Assembly: GCA_030441535.1 (NCBI GenBank)
Contig: JAUJFZ010000002.1
Span: 248,001-312,000 of the forward strand
Origin: Betaproteobacteria bacterium LSUCC0117
GTDB lineage: Bacteria > Pseudomonadota > Gammaproteobacteria > Burkholderiales > Burkholderiaceae_C
Length of the DNA: 64,000 nucleotides
Reading direction: 5' to 3'
In this document: positions 18,403 through 27,486 of the stretch, one piece after another
How positions within the stretch are numbered: the first letter of the stretch is position 1
Layout of the letters: each line of letters begins with the position of its first letter
Notes under the pieces: generated by a model
What the model saw: the letters and a program-made list of their open reading frames with translations, nothing else
The model's database searches: none
Told to the model about the DNA's origin: nothing
Program-made: the position numbers and the translations under genes

Positions 18403-19251
18403 ATGAGCCAAACCTATGTGTTGACCCTTTCTTGCCCTGACAAAGCGGGTATCGTGCACGCGGTATCGGGTCATCTGTTGGGTTGGGGAGGCAACATCGA
18501 AGAGGCCGCGCAGTACAACGACACGCACACCGGCCTGTTTTTTATGCGGGTGCAGTTTTCCTGCGGCAGCACGGGCATGGATGCGATGCGCGAAAGTCTC
18601 GCCACCTTCACACCTGCGTGGAACATGCAGGCTGCGCTGTTTGAAAAGGCGCACCGCATGCCAACCATTTTGATGGTGAGCAAGCAAGGACACTGTTTAA
18701 ACGACTTGTTGTTCCGCTGGAAAAGCGGGCTGCTGGACATTGACTTGCGCGGCATCATCAGCAACCACCGCGACTTTTATCAATTGGCGGCGAGTTACAA
18801 CGTCCCCTTCCATTACGTGCCGGTAACCAAAGAAACCAAAGCCGTGGCAGAGGCCAAGCAATTGGCCATCATCGAGGAGGCCGGCGCCGAATTGGTGGTG
18901 CTCGCTCGTTACATGCAGGTGCTATCCGACGCGATGTGCCGCGCCTTGAACGGCAAAGCCATCAACATCCACCACAGCTTCTTGCCCAGTTTCAAAGGGG
19001 CACGCCCCTATTACCAAGCCCACGATCGGGGCGTGAAGTTGATCGGTGCCACCGCCCACTACGTGACGGCAAATTTGGACGAGGGTCCCATCATTGAGCA
19101 AGACGTGGCGCGTGTTGATCACGGCATGAGTGTTGAGGCGTTCACCGCCATCGGACAAGACACCGAGAGCCAGGTTCTGGCCCGCGCCGTGAAATGGCAC
19201 AGCGAGCACCGTGTCTTGTTGGACGGCCACCGTACGGTGGTGTTTCGCTAA
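18403..19251 (+). CDS. purU: Formyltetrahydrofolate deformylase
   Basis: Hydrolyses 10-formyl-tetrahydrofolate to formate and tetrahydrofolate, balancing one-carbon pools. The 282-residue protein has an N-terminal ACT domain (about 1-85, starting YVLTLSCPDKAGIV) and a C-terminal formyltransferase domain. The latter has the catalytic Asn-His in INIHHSFLPSFKGARPY and the Asp segment LDEGPIIEQDVARVDH. Length and layout match PurU. It starts about 60 bases after rnpB and its end overlaps the convergent ZIP transporter gene by four bases. Confidence 0.95.
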   Translation: MSQTYVLTLSCPDKAGIVHAVSGHLLGWGGNIEEAAQYNDTHTGLFFMRVQFSCGSTGMDAMRESLATFTPAWNMQAALFEKAHRMPTILMVSKQGHCLNDLLFRWKSGLLDIDLRGIISNHRDFYQLAASYNVPFHYVPVTKETKAVAEAKQLAIIEEAGAELVVLARYMQVLSDAMCRALNGKAINIHHSFLPSFKGARPYYQAHDRGVKLIGATAHYVTANLDEGPIIEQDVARVDHGMSVEAFTAIGQDTESQVLARAVKWHSEHRVLLDGHRTVVFR

Positions 19252-19961
19252 ACGTGTAAGGCCTGCGCGCAGGCCATTCCGACGGCAAAGCCGACCACCG
19301 CGCCCAACGCGGGTGACCAGTGCCCCCGCCACTTGGATTCGGGTGCAATGTCCTGAAACAACAGGTACACCAAGCCGCCCGCACAGGCCGACATCACGCC
19401 CGCTGTGAGCGCTGGGTGGCTGTCAAGGACGGTAAAACCCAGCCACGTGACGGCCGGAACCAACACCGTCATGCTCATGAGCAGTTGCTGCGTTCGCTTG
19501 CCGCTGAGACCGCTCATGCGCAGTTCGCGATAGGCGTTGAAGCCTTCAGGTAAATTTTGCAGGCCCACAAACGTTGCGAGTAATAAACCGACTGATGGTG
19601 CGGTACTGAACAAGGCGCCCATTGCCAATGCCTCCGGTAACGCATCGAGCAGCATCGCTAAAAACTGCGAGTGCTGTCCGCCGCGTTTGGCCAGTATGCG
19701 GTCGAGGCCGTAGAACACGATACCGCCGCACAAGAATGTGACCGCTAACCAGATGGGCGTCAGCCCCCGCATCGCGGCAGGTGTGAGCCCAAAGGCCACG
19801 GCAGATAACAGCAACCCGCCGCCAAATGCCGTCATCGCGTGCAGTGTGTAGGGGTTTGCATGTGGCTGGTCAAAGCCCGTCCAGCGGCAAATGGCACCGC
19901 CAACCGCTGCCGCAAAACCCGCTGCCGCCGCGCTGAAGATCAATAAGCCGACAGCGGCCAT
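19248..19961 (-). CDS. ZIP-family divalent metal transporter
   Basis: Inner-membrane metal uptake or exchange protein, 237 residues with about eight hydrophobic segments. The metal-binding motifs of ZIP helices 4 and 5 are visible as MLLDALPEALAMG and LQNLPEGFNAY. A His-rich loop, common in ZIPs, is missing; the loop between helices 3 and 4 is short (KRGGQHSQ). Zinc or iron is most likely, but selectivity cannot be read. It starts six bases after the NUDIX/MBL gene and is probably cotranscribed with it. Confidence 0.83.
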   Translation of the reverse strand: MAAVGLLIFSAAAAGFAAAVGGAICRWTGFDQPHANPYTLHAMTAFGGGLLLSAVAFGLTPAAMRGLTPIWLAVTFLCGGIVFYGLDRILAKRGGQHSQFLAMLLDALPEALAMGALFSTAPSVGLLLATFVGLQNLPEGFNAYRELRMSGLSGKRTQQLLMSMTVLVPAVTWLGFTVLDSHPALTAGVMSACAGGLVYLLFQDIAPESKWRGHWSPALGAVVGFAVGMACAQALHV

Positions 19962-19967
19962 TTCGGG

Positions 19968-21635
19968 TTAGCCAGCTGCTTCGGCGAGTTCTTTGAGGTG
20001 TTTAATGTGGGCCAGCATGGAGCGTTTGGCCAGCGGCCACAGGACCTGCGGTGTGTCCTGGTAAGCGTGGGCCACCCATTGATCCATATCGCCGTTGGGG
20101 TAGGCATCAAGCGCTGCCTTGACTTTGGCCTCGCGGTTCAGTCGGTGTGCTTTGAGTTTGTCAATCACGGTAGTTGCCTTATCCAGTACATGCCCGTGCG
20201 CGGGCAGTATGAAGTCGGCGCTGTGCGCGGTGCAGGCGGCTTTCAGTTTGTCGAGCGATGAGAGGTAGTCTCCCATGTGGCCATCATCGGGGTTGATGAT
20301 GGTGGTACTGCCATTGAGGATGTGGTCGCCTGAGAAAAGTAAGCCGTCTTCCTCCAGTAACAGGCACACGTGGTTTTGCGTATGTCCGGGCGTGAACAGG
20401 ACCTGCAGCGTGTGCGTGGTGTCGCCCGAGAGCGCCCATCGATCGCCGTCATGGACCACACGATCGGGTGCGAAATGGCTATCGGGCCGTGCGTCGGGAC
20501 CATGCGGCAACCCGCAGATGGGGGGCACTTGTCCCGTCAATGCGTTGCGGGTCACCGCCTGTAGGTCAGGCGCCCCCGGTGAGTGGTCTGGGTGCGAATG
20601 CGTGCAGATGATGGCGCGCACGTCGCCAGCCGTCGCAGCCGCCAGTCGCGCCGTGTGCGCGGCGTCAATCGGACCGGGGTCAATGACGATGTAGCCCGTA
20701 TCCGGGGTGCCTACGATGTAGGTGTTGGTGCCAGGGCCGGTCATCACGCCCGCGTTGGCACAGGTTAGACGCTGCACATTTTTGAGGAGCGGGACAGCCC
20801 GCTCGCTTTGCCAATCCAGTGCATGCAGTGTCTGACCGTCTGGGCAGACCAAGGCCAGCTCGCCAAATGGTGGCTCATGATCCATGTAGCGAACCTCTCG
20901 TCCCTTCAAGGTTGCTGAACGGGGGCAGACCACGTAGAGCGGTTTTTCGTGGGCACAGGCGGCCAGCGCGTCATCGACAGCCTTAAACCTGCACAACTCT
21001 TGTAAGGTTTTAATTGTCGGATAAATGATGTTGAACTCGCCACGCTCATAGGCGGCTAATCCCTCTGCGGGTTGTATCCACACGGGCTCAAATTGCTCAG
21101 ATTCATCTGCCACTGGGGTTTGATTGCTGGGCATGCGGGCCATTAAAAACGGCACGTCAAAGCGTTTACCGATATCCCTGTCGGTGATCCAGCGTGTGAA
21201 GCTGAACACGTGGTCAGCGCGCAGTGTGAATCCGGCGGCTTCACATTGGACATAAAAATCACCGTGTCGATCAAGCGATTGGATATCGCTGTCGGTTGCC
21301 CATTCGCCTGCTTTGGTGGCGAGCAAGATACCCAGTTCTTCAAAGCTCTCGCGAATTGCGGCCAGCGTTGCCGTGCGTAAGTCATCGGGCTGGGTGGGCC
21401 GAACCGACAGGCCAGGCTCATCGGCAGGCCTGTTTTGATGCCGTTGGGCGTCAGCGAGGTCGATCCCACCCCCTGGAAATACATAAGCCCCGGGTGCAAA
21501 GCTGGCGGTTGCCGAGCGTTTGGTCATCAGAACTTCTAGGCCATGGGCGCTGTCGCGTAACAGGATGACGGTGGCGGCCGCACGTGGAACGGCGGGCTCG
21601 CGGTACGGGTGGAGTTGCATGTTTTGGCGGGGCAT
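19968..21635 (-). CDS. NUDIX hydrolase / metallo-beta-lactamase-fold fusion protein
   Basis: A two-domain hydrolase of 555 residues. Residues about 15-250 form a NUDIX domain whose box is interrupted: GAYVFPGGGID is separated from RESFEELGILL by about 35 residues, as in NUDT19-like proteins. Residues about 290-550 form a metallo-beta-lactamase fold with the zinc motif HSHPDHSPGAPDL, then FTPGHTQNHVCL, FSGDHIL and ILPAHGH, close to the LACTB2 group. The substrate is unknown; nucleoside diphosphate derivatives, CoA esters or RNA are possible from the two families. Start ATG at 21635 is the first in frame; no strong ribosome site is seen. Confidence 0.85.
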   Translation of the reverse strand: MPRQNMQLHPYREPAVPRAAATVILLRDSAHGLEVLMTKRSATASFAPGAYVFPGGGIDLADAQRHQNRPADEPGLSVRPTQPDDLRTATLAAIRESFEELGILLATKAGEWATDSDIQSLDRHGDFYVQCEAAGFTLRADHVFSFTRWITDRDIGKRFDVPFLMARMPSNQTPVADESEQFEPVWIQPAEGLAAYERGEFNIIYPTIKTLQELCRFKAVDDALAACAHEKPLYVVCPRSATLKGREVRYMDHEPPFGELALVCPDGQTLHALDWQSERAVPLLKNVQRLTCANAGVMTGPGTNTYIVGTPDTGYIVIDPGPIDAAHTARLAAATAGDVRAIICTHSHPDHSPGAPDLQAVTRNALTGQVPPICGLPHGPDARPDSHFAPDRVVHDGDRWALSGDTTHTLQVLFTPGHTQNHVCLLLEEDGLLFSGDHILNGSTTIINPDDGHMGDYLSSLDKLKAACTAHSADFILPAHGHVLDKATTVIDKLKAHRLNREAKVKAALDAYPNGDMDQWVAHAYQDTPQVLWPLAKRSMLAHIKHLKELAEAAG

Positions 21636-21707
21636 GCCCGGTATTTTGCCGTTAAACGTTCAGGGTGGGTGTTGGCTAAGCGTCTCGTTGCCACCGATAA
21701 TGGTGTC

Positions 21708-22613
21708 ATGCGAATCAATTTCACAAAAATGCATGGCTTGGGCAACGACTTTGTGGTCTTGGATGAGATCCAGCAGTTGATTGGGTTGACACCCGCGCAG
21801 ATCCGGTTTTTGGCCGATCGGCATTTTGGGGTTGGGGCGGATCAGGTCCTTTCCGTGCGTGCGCCGACCAGTGCCGATGTGGATTTCGCTTACGTGATTC
21901 ACAACGCGGATGGCGAAACCGTGGAGCATTGTGGCAACGGCGCCCGTTGTTTCGTTCGCTACGTTCGCAGCAAAGGGTTGACGGACAAGCGCACCATTCG
22001 CGTGTCGGTTGCCAAAGGGCAGATTGAGCTGACCGAAGGTGACGACGGGCAGGTTCGCGTTGACATGGGCGAGCCTGTATTTGAGCCGGCGGAGGTGCCT
22101 TTTGACACTGAATCGCTGACGGCAGAGCCGTGTGGCGATTGGCACGCGTGGACACTGGACGCCTCGTTGCACGGCGCCCCGGACAGCGCGCGTATGGGAA
22201 CGGCGGTATGGCCTGCAGAAATGTCTTTAGGGGTACTTTCCATGGGTAACCCCCATGCTGTTCAGGTGGTCGGCGATGTGGACACTGCCCCCATTGACCT
22301 GTGGGGTCCGTGGGTTGAGCGCCACCCGCGCTTTCCCAACCGAGTCAATGCGGGCTTCATGCAAATCGTGTCTCGGGATCACATCAAGTTGCGGGTTTAT
22401 GAGCGGGGTGCTGGCGAGACGCTGGCGTGCGGCACGGGCGCTTGTGCCGCCGTTGTGACCGGTATCCGCTGGGGTCTATTGAATGAGACGGTTTCGGTTG
22501 ATACCCGCGGTGGCACCCTAACCGTTGCATGGGCCGGTTTGGGTCAGCCGGTTTGGATGACGGGGCCCGCGACTGCGGTGTTCGAGGGGGCCATTGATGT
22601 CCCCGACGCATGA
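21708..22613 (+). CDS. dapF: Diaminopimelate epimerase
   Basis: Converts LL- to meso-diaminopimelate for lysine and peptidoglycan synthesis. I use ATG at 21708 (MRINFTKMHGLGNDF), the typical family start; the longer frame overlaps the divergent gene. It has 301 residues, slightly long. Both catalytic cysteines are visible, in ETVEHCGNGARCF and ETLACGTGACAA. It begins the dapF-DUF484-xerC set found together in many proteobacteria. Its product feeds MurE and Mpl, both encoded in this window. Confidence 0.95.
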   Translation: MRINFTKMHGLGNDFVVLDEIQQLIGLTPAQIRFLADRHFGVGADQVLSVRAPTSADVDFAYVIHNADGETVEHCGNGARCFVRYVRSKGLTDKRTIRVSVAKGQIELTEGDDGQVRVDMGEPVFEPAEVPFDTESLTAEPCGDWHAWTLDASLHGAPDSARMGTAVWPAEMSLGVLSMGNPHAVQVVGDVDTAPIDLWGPWVERHPRFPNRVNAGFMQIVSRDHIKLRVYERGAGETLACGTGACAAVVTGIRWGLLNETVSVDTRGGTLTVAWAGLGQPVWMTGPATAVFEGAIDVPDA

Positions 22614-22652
22614 TCTAGACTACCGTTAACGATTTATTGATTACTGAACACC

Positions 22653-23333
22653 ATGAGCGCCAATTCTTTACCGCCGATCACCGAAGACGACATCGCCGAG
22701 TACCTGACCAACACGCCTGATTTTTTTGAACGTCACAACGAAGTCCTCGCAACCGTCCAGCTGACCAGTCCGCACAGCCACCGGGCGATCAGTTTGCAAG
22801 AGCGTCAAGCCGAAATTTTGCGCGGCAAGGTGCGTGATCTCGAGTTAAAGGCGGCTCAGATGATCCGATACGGGCAAAGCAACGTGACGATCGCCGACAA
22901 ATTACAGGACTGGACCTGCGCCTTGCTCACCGCACGTGATGCGGACGCCTTGGTCGAGGTCGCCACAGCTCGGTTGGCCACCATTTATGACATCCCACAG
23001 GTGGCCATTCGTCTTTGGGGCGTTGCGCCGACCTACGCCGATCGGCCTTATGCCGCAGGGGTTGAAAACGCCGTTAAAACCTACGCGGATGAGTTGACCG
23101 AAGCCTATTGCGGTGTGCGCCGCGAGTTGCCCCTTTTGAATTGGCTCGCTGATGGCGACAGCGTGAAATCCATGGCAGTGGTGCCGTTGCGTCAAAGTGC
23201 AGAGGCGCCGGTCTTCGGGTTGCTGCTGCTGGCCTCAGGTGATGAAAATCGCTTCACAGCCGATATGGGCACCTTGTTTTTGGAACGCATTAGCGCACAA
23301 GCCAGCGCCGCCTTGAGTCGGCTGCTGCCCTGA
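22653..23333 (+). CDS. DUF484 family protein
   Basis: Protein of unknown function with a GAF-like fold, 226 residues. The N-terminus (ITEDDIAEYLTNTPDFFERH) and the SLQERQAEILRGKVRDLE coiled segment are typical of DUF484. The C-terminal half resembles a small sensor domain, ending with FLERISAQASAALSRLL. It lies 39 bases after dapF and 14 before xerC, the conserved order, which suggests a role linked to XerC or division, but none has been shown. Confidence 0.85.
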   Translation: MSANSLPPITEDDIAEYLTNTPDFFERHNEVLATVQLTSPHSHRAISLQERQAEILRGKVRDLELKAAQMIRYGQSNVTIADKLQDWTCALLTARDADALVEVATARLATIYDIPQVAIRLWGVAPTYADRPYAAGVENAVKTYADELTEAYCGVRRELPLLNWLADGDSVKSMAVVPLRQSAEAPVFGLLLLASGDENRFTADMGTLFLERISAQASAALSRLLP

Positions 23334-23347
23334 GTGACCTGACGCCA

Positions 23348-24295
23348 ATGACTGCGCTCGCATTTGACCCAGTCATCCAACGGTACCTGGATCACGTGCG
23401 GTTCGAAAAGCGGCTGAGTGAGCGAACCCAAACCTTATACCGCGCCGACCTGTGCGACTTGCAAATTCGCGCGCAGGCGGCTGACGTCACGCTGCTTGCT
23501 GTGCAGCCAGCGCACGTTCGCCGCTGGGTGGGGGCACTTAACAGCGCAGGGCGTAACGGTCGTGGCATTGCCCGTGTGTTGTCCAGCTGGCGGGGCTTTT
23601 ACAAGTGGCTGGGACAACAAGGTGCGGTCACCGCCAATCCCGTGATTGACGTGCGGGCGCCAAAAGCGGCTAAACCGCTTCCCAAGGCGCTGGCGGTGGA
23701 TTCGGCGGTTCAGCTCGCGGATTACCGGTGCGACGATCCCACCGCGGACCCTTGTCTTGAAGCGCGGGATCGCGCTTTGGTTGAACTGCTCTATGGATGC
23801 GGCCTGCGGTTATCGGAGACCCTGGGCTTGGACACCACACCAAGCAAACAAGCCCGGGGCTGGGTGGACCTTGAGGCTGGCGAGGTACACGTGTTGGGTA
23901 AAGGCGCCAAGTGGCGCAGCGTACCGGTTGGCGAGGTGGCCTTGCGAGCTCTGCAGACTTGGCTGGCGGCGCGCGTCGGCTGGTTGACGACCGTCGACCC
24001 ACCGGTCACCGCGATTTTTGTGAACCGACAGGGGGGACGCTTGACCCCTCAGCACACGCGCGTGCGCTTGAAGCAACGTGGGGTGTTGGCAGGTGTGTCA
24101 ACACCCATACATCCGCATATGTTGCGCCACTCTTTCGCCAGTCATTTATTGCAGTCCAGCGGCGATTTGCGAGCCGTGCAAGAATTACTCGGCCACGCGA
24201 GTATCAGCACTACACAAATTTATACGCGTCTTGATTTTCAGCACTTGGCGCGCATTTATGATCAGGCTCACCCAAAGGCGAAAAAATCATCCTGA
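23348..24295 (+). CDS. xerC: Tyrosine recombinase XerC
   Basis: Site-specific recombinase that resolves chromosome dimers at dif together with XerD. The 315-residue protein has an N-terminal SAM-like core-binding domain (about 8-100) and a C-terminal catalytic domain. Catalytic residues are visible: Arg in YGCGLRLSETL, Lys in LGKGAKWRSV, His-x-x-Arg in HMLRHSFASHLL, His in LLGHASIS and Tyr in TQIYTRLD. XerC rather than a phage integrase is supported by the dapF-DUF484 neighbours. It has a slight insert near residues 128-145. Confidence 0.93.
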   Translation: MTALAFDPVIQRYLDHVRFEKRLSERTQTLYRADLCDLQIRAQAADVTLLAVQPAHVRRWVGALNSAGRNGRGIARVLSSWRGFYKWLGQQGAVTANPVIDVRAPKAAKPLPKALAVDSAVQLADYRCDDPTADPCLEARDRALVELLYGCGLRLSETLGLDTTPSKQARGWVDLEAGEVHVLGKGAKWRSVPVGEVALRALQTWLAARVGWLTTVDPPVTAIFVNRQGGRLTPQHTRVRLKQRGVLAGVSTPIHPHMLRHSFASHLLQSSGDLRAVQELLGHASISTTQIYTRLDFQHLARIYDQAHPKAKKSS

Positions 24296-24349
24296 TCGCT
24301 GTGGCCGTTATTGGGTATCTTTTTATTTTTTGTTCCTTAGGAGTCGCAT

Positions 24350-24775
24350 ATGACACGCTGGTTAAAGTCGCTGGGTTTTGCATTGGCTATCTTGGTCGGG
24401 GCCACTGCCCACGCTGCGGAGCCCATTAAGGTGGTTTACCACCTCAGTGATGGTGTTGAGCAGGCTGCACGCGCGATGCAAAACATCCGCAATCACCTCA
24501 ACGCGGACCCGACCGCAAAGATCGCTGTGGTGGGGCATGGCAAAGGGATCGATTTCATGTTGGCCGATGCGAAGACCCCGAATGGCGGCGAGTTCGCCGC
24601 ATTGATTTCTGGGCTTGCCGCGCAAAATGTCACGTTTTCTGCCTGCAACAACACCCTGGTAGGTCGAAAAATTGACCCTTCTCAACTCTTGCTCGAGACG
24701 CAGGTCGTGCCATCTGGTGTAGCCGAAGTCGCTCGCCTTCAGGCACGGGAAGGCTACGTTTACTTGCGCCCCTGA
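24350..24775 (+). CDS. Secreted DsrE/DsrF-like protein
   Basis: Small periplasmic protein of 141 residues. Residues 1-22 are a signal peptide ending AHA before AEPIKVVYHLSDG. The rest matches the DsrE-like COG1416 pattern: ARAMQNIRNHLNADP, IAVVGHGKGIDFML, LSGLAAQNVTFSACNNTL-type order, and the end EVARLQAREGYVYLRP. It retains one Cys (in SACNNTL), in the position seen in sulfur-carrier relatives. AGGAG lies seven bases before the ATG. Its role is unknown; a sulfur- or redox-related function is only a family guess. Confidence 0.78.
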   Translation: MTRWLKSLGFALAILVGATAHAAEPIKVVYHLSDGVEQAARAMQNIRNHLNADPTAKIAVVGHGKGIDFMLADAKTPNGGEFAALISGLAAQNVTFSACNNTLVGRKIDPSQLLLETQVVPSGVAEVARLQAREGYVYLRP

Positions 24776-24866
24776 CCGGCGCGCTGAATCGGGCGACAGT
24801 GGGATGAATTAAACTATCGCCCTCACTTTATTCGTTTACGCATCCATTACACGGGAAATTTATCGC

Positions 24867-25958
24867 ATGGCACTCATACCCGCCACCATTTTGACCGGCT
24901 TCCTTGGCTCAGGCAAAACCACGCTGCTAAAGCGCGTGTTGGGTGAGGCGCATGGCCAAAAAATTGCCGTGATTGAAAACGAATTTGGTGAGGAAAACAT
25001 TGACAACGAAATTCTGGTCAGTGATGTGACGGAGAACATCATCCAGATGAGTAACGGTTGCGTGTGTTGCACCATTCGTGAGGATTTGCGCACGACTCTG
25101 CAAGATCTGGCTGAGCGTCGCCGCAAGGGTGAGATCAGTTTTGACCGCGTGGTCATTGAAACCACGGGGCTGGCAGACCCCGGACCGGTTGCGCAGACGT
25201 TTTTCATGGACGACGAAGTCGCCGAGCAGTACCTGCTCGACGCCGTCTTGACGCTCGTCGACGCCAAACACGCGGCAGACCAGTTCAATGACCGTCAAGA
25301 GGCGCGCCGTCAGGTTGGTTTTGCGGATCAAATTTTCATTACCAAGGCAGATTTGGTCAGTGAGGCCGCCCTCGATGCGTTGACCCATCGGCTCAAGCAT
25401 ATGAACCCGCGGGCGCCGATTCGTGCGGTCAATTTTGGTGAGGTGCCGATCAAGTCGGTCTTCGATTTGCGGGGTTTCAACCTGAACGCAACGCTCGACA
25501 TTGACCCCGAATTCTTGTCAGGAACGGGCCACGGCAAAAAGGCGGAAAAACACAGTCACGACCATGATCATGGTCACGATCATGACCACGTGCACGGCGA
25601 GCATTGCAATCACCCGTCACATGACCATGACCACGATCATGGGCATCACCACCACCATGACGATGACGTCAAGAGTTTTGTGTTTCGCTCAAGTCGGGCA
25701 TTCGATCCCGCGAAGCTCGAGGAATTCTTGGGTGCCGTGGTGCAGATTTATGGTCCCAAGATGCTGCGTTACAAGGGCGTGCTGAATATGAAGGGCACTT
25801 CGCGGAAGGTGATTTTCCAAGGCGTCCATCAGCTCATGGGAAGCGACCTCGGACCCGAATGGGCGATGGGTGAGCAGCGTGAGAGCAAGATGGTGTTCAT
25901 TGGCATCGATTTGCCCAAAGACATCCTGATTCAGGGTTTAAACCAGTCATTAATTTAG
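24867..25958 (+). CDS. COG0523 (CobW/ZNG-type) GTPase with His-rich loop
   Basis: G3E-family P-loop GTPase, probably a metal chaperone or zinc-handling protein. Walker A is GFLGSGKTTLL at the N-terminus, the metal-binding GCVCCTI follows near residue 70, and TKAD is the guanine-specificity motif. Residues about 225-268 are an extremely His/Asp-rich loop (repeats of HDHDH and HHHHH), then the CobW C-terminal domain. 363 residues is normal. No Zur-like operator was recognised upstream. It precedes dksA in the same direction by 123 bases. Confidence 0.88.
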   Translation: MALIPATILTGFLGSGKTTLLKRVLGEAHGQKIAVIENEFGEENIDNEILVSDVTENIIQMSNGCVCCTIREDLRTTLQDLAERRRKGEISFDRVVIETTGLADPGPVAQTFFMDDEVAEQYLLDAVLTLVDAKHAADQFNDRQEARRQVGFADQIFITKADLVSEAALDALTHRLKHMNPRAPIRAVNFGEVPIKSVFDLRGFNLNATLDIDPEFLSGTGHGKKAEKHSHDHDHGHDHDHVHGEHCNHPSHDHDHDHGHHHHHDDDVKSFVFRSSRAFDPAKLEEFLGAVVQIYGPKMLRYKGVLNMKGTSRKVIFQGVHQLMGSDLGPEWAMGEQRESKMVFIGIDLPKDILIQGLNQSLI

Positions 25959-26081
25959 AGGAAAACCCCTAATTTCCGGGGTAAACGCGCTAATTGAAGC
26001 CATTTACGTTTTTAGCCGGCCAAAGCGGGTATAACATCGCCTGCGACAGTTTTGCGATAGACGACAAAGGAGACAATTAAA

Positions 26082-27266
26082 ATGCCCGCTAAGAAGACGA
26101 CAGCGCCAGCGAAAGCCAAGGCAAAAACCGTCGCGAAGGCGGCCGTCAAGGCCCCCGCCAAAAAGGTTGTGCCTGCAAAGGTTGTCCCCAAGCCGGCGGC
26201 CAAGTCCGTGTCTCCAAAAAAGCCTGCATCCAAGGCCAAGCCTGTTGTCGCGAAAAAGCCGGTGACGGCCAAGCCTGCTGCCAAGAAAGCCGTGGTGAAG
26301 CCAGCGACTGCCAAAAAATCTCCTGCAAAAAAGACCGTCGCCAGTAAATCTGCCGCAAGCAAAACGGTTGCCAAGGCCCCTGCAAAGAAGGCGCCTGTCA
26401 AAAAAGTAGCTGCCAAAAAAGCGGTCGATAAAAAGCCAGTTGCCACAAAGACGCCTGCAAAGAAGCCGGCACCCGCAAAGGTTGAAGCCAGTAAATCGAG
26501 CAAGCAGCCCGCCACCAAACCGGTTGCCAAGAAGCCTGCTGTAAAGGCAGCGCCAGCGAAAGCCGCGGCGCCCAAGACAGAAGCGAAACCAGTTAACCCG
26601 AAAGCCACCAAGCCTCAAGCTGTAGCGGCGGCACCCAGTGCGCCAGCGGCCGAGGCCAAAAAGCCTGGTCGCAAGCGAACCAACAACAAACCCATTGCGC
26701 CCAGCATGTCAGACGCGGACTTAACGCCCGCACATGCGCCCGACGCTGCAAAGGCCACTTTTATTCAAGATCACACCCCTGTCATGACCGTTACCGTTCC
26801 CGCGCCTATTAAAAAAGATCCCAAGCGCGCCAACAATTGGAAAACAAAAGCGCTTGCAGACCTCACCGATGAAGATATGTTGGCGATGCCAGACTCGGAG
26901 TACATGAATGATGTGCAAGTCGCCTTCTTCCGTGCCCGTTTGGTCGCGTTGAAAAATGACATGCTCGCCAATGCGGGCCAGACGACCGAAAATTTGCGTG
27001 AGGACACCGTAGTGGTACCCGATCCAGCTGATCGCGCAACCATCGAAGAAGAGCATGCACTCGAGTTGCGTACACGCGATCGTGAGCGCAAGCTGTTAAA
27101 GAAAATCCAGCAATCCATCATGGCGATTGACTCCGGTGAGTACGGGTTTTGTGATGAAACCGGTGAGCCGATCGGCGTGGGACGCCTTTTGGCGCGCCCC
27201 ACCGCCAGCCTGTCCTTGGAAGCGCAACAGCGCCGTGAATTGAAGCAAAAGCTATACGGCGATTGA
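26082..27266 (+). CDS. dksA: RNA polymerase-binding protein DksA with histone H1-like N-terminal tail
   Basis: Secondary-channel transcription factor that works with ppGpp. The 394-residue protein is far longer than ordinary DksA (about 150). Residues 1 to about 200 are a low-complexity Lys/Ala/Pro tail made of KKPA/KKVA-type units. A linker follows, then the DksA core from about residue 250. The coiled-coil tip DPADRA (314-319) keeps the DxxDxA motif. The zinc finger keeps only Cys357 (FCDETGEPIG); the other three positions are Thr, Ser and Ala, as in alphaproteobacterial DksA. AAAGGAGAC precedes the ATG and a strong terminator follows. Confidence 0.9.
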   Translation: MPAKKTTAPAKAKAKTVAKAAVKAPAKKVVPAKVVPKPAAKSVSPKKPASKAKPVVAKKPVTAKPAAKKAVVKPATAKKSPAKKTVASKSAASKTVAKAPAKKAPVKKVAAKKAVDKKPVATKTPAKKPAPAKVEASKSSKQPATKPVAKKPAVKAAPAKAAAPKTEAKPVNPKATKPQAVAAAPSAPAAEAKKPGRKRTNNKPIAPSMSDADLTPAHAPDAAKATFIQDHTPVMTVTVPAPIKKDPKRANNWKTKALADLTDEDMLAMPDSEYMNDVQVAFFRARLVALKNDMLANAGQTTENLREDTVVVPDPADRATIEEEHALELRTRDRERKLLKKIQQSIMAIDSGEYGFCDETGEPIGVGRLLARPTASLSLEAQQRRELKQKLYGD

Positions 27267-27287
27267 GGGTGTCAACCCCTTGTATCT

Positions 27288-27316
27288 AAAAGGCCGCTTC
27301 TGCGGCCTTTTTATTT
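27288..27316 (+). terminator. Rho-independent terminator after dksA
   Basis: AAAAGGCCGC and GCGGCCTTTT form a perfect 10-base-pair stem around TTCT, followed by a T-rich run. It lies 21 bases after the dksA stop and separates dksA from the dcw cluster. Confidence 0.9.
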
Positions 27317-27486
27317 TGATAAAAAAATACACCCTAATAATTCCTCATAAGTCACTTTTACTGCTATTCATAAGTTGTTCATTAATTTGAATTTTTTCTC
27401 TACGCTTATTTCAAAAAAGCCCGTCTAAGTCATTGATTCCATTGAAAAAATAGTCGGATCTGCTTGCAAGCGACACATTTCCTGAT

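Noticed and set aside
24776..24866. Possible Zur or Fur operator upstream of the COG0523 gene
   Set aside because: No palindrome resembling the known metal-regulator consensus was found in the gap.
26004..26618. Gly/Phe/Leu/Arg-rich and Ala/Phe-rich minus-strand frames opposite dksA
   Set aside because: Antisense shadows of the DksA Lys/Ala/Pro tail, without ribosome sites or any family resemblance.
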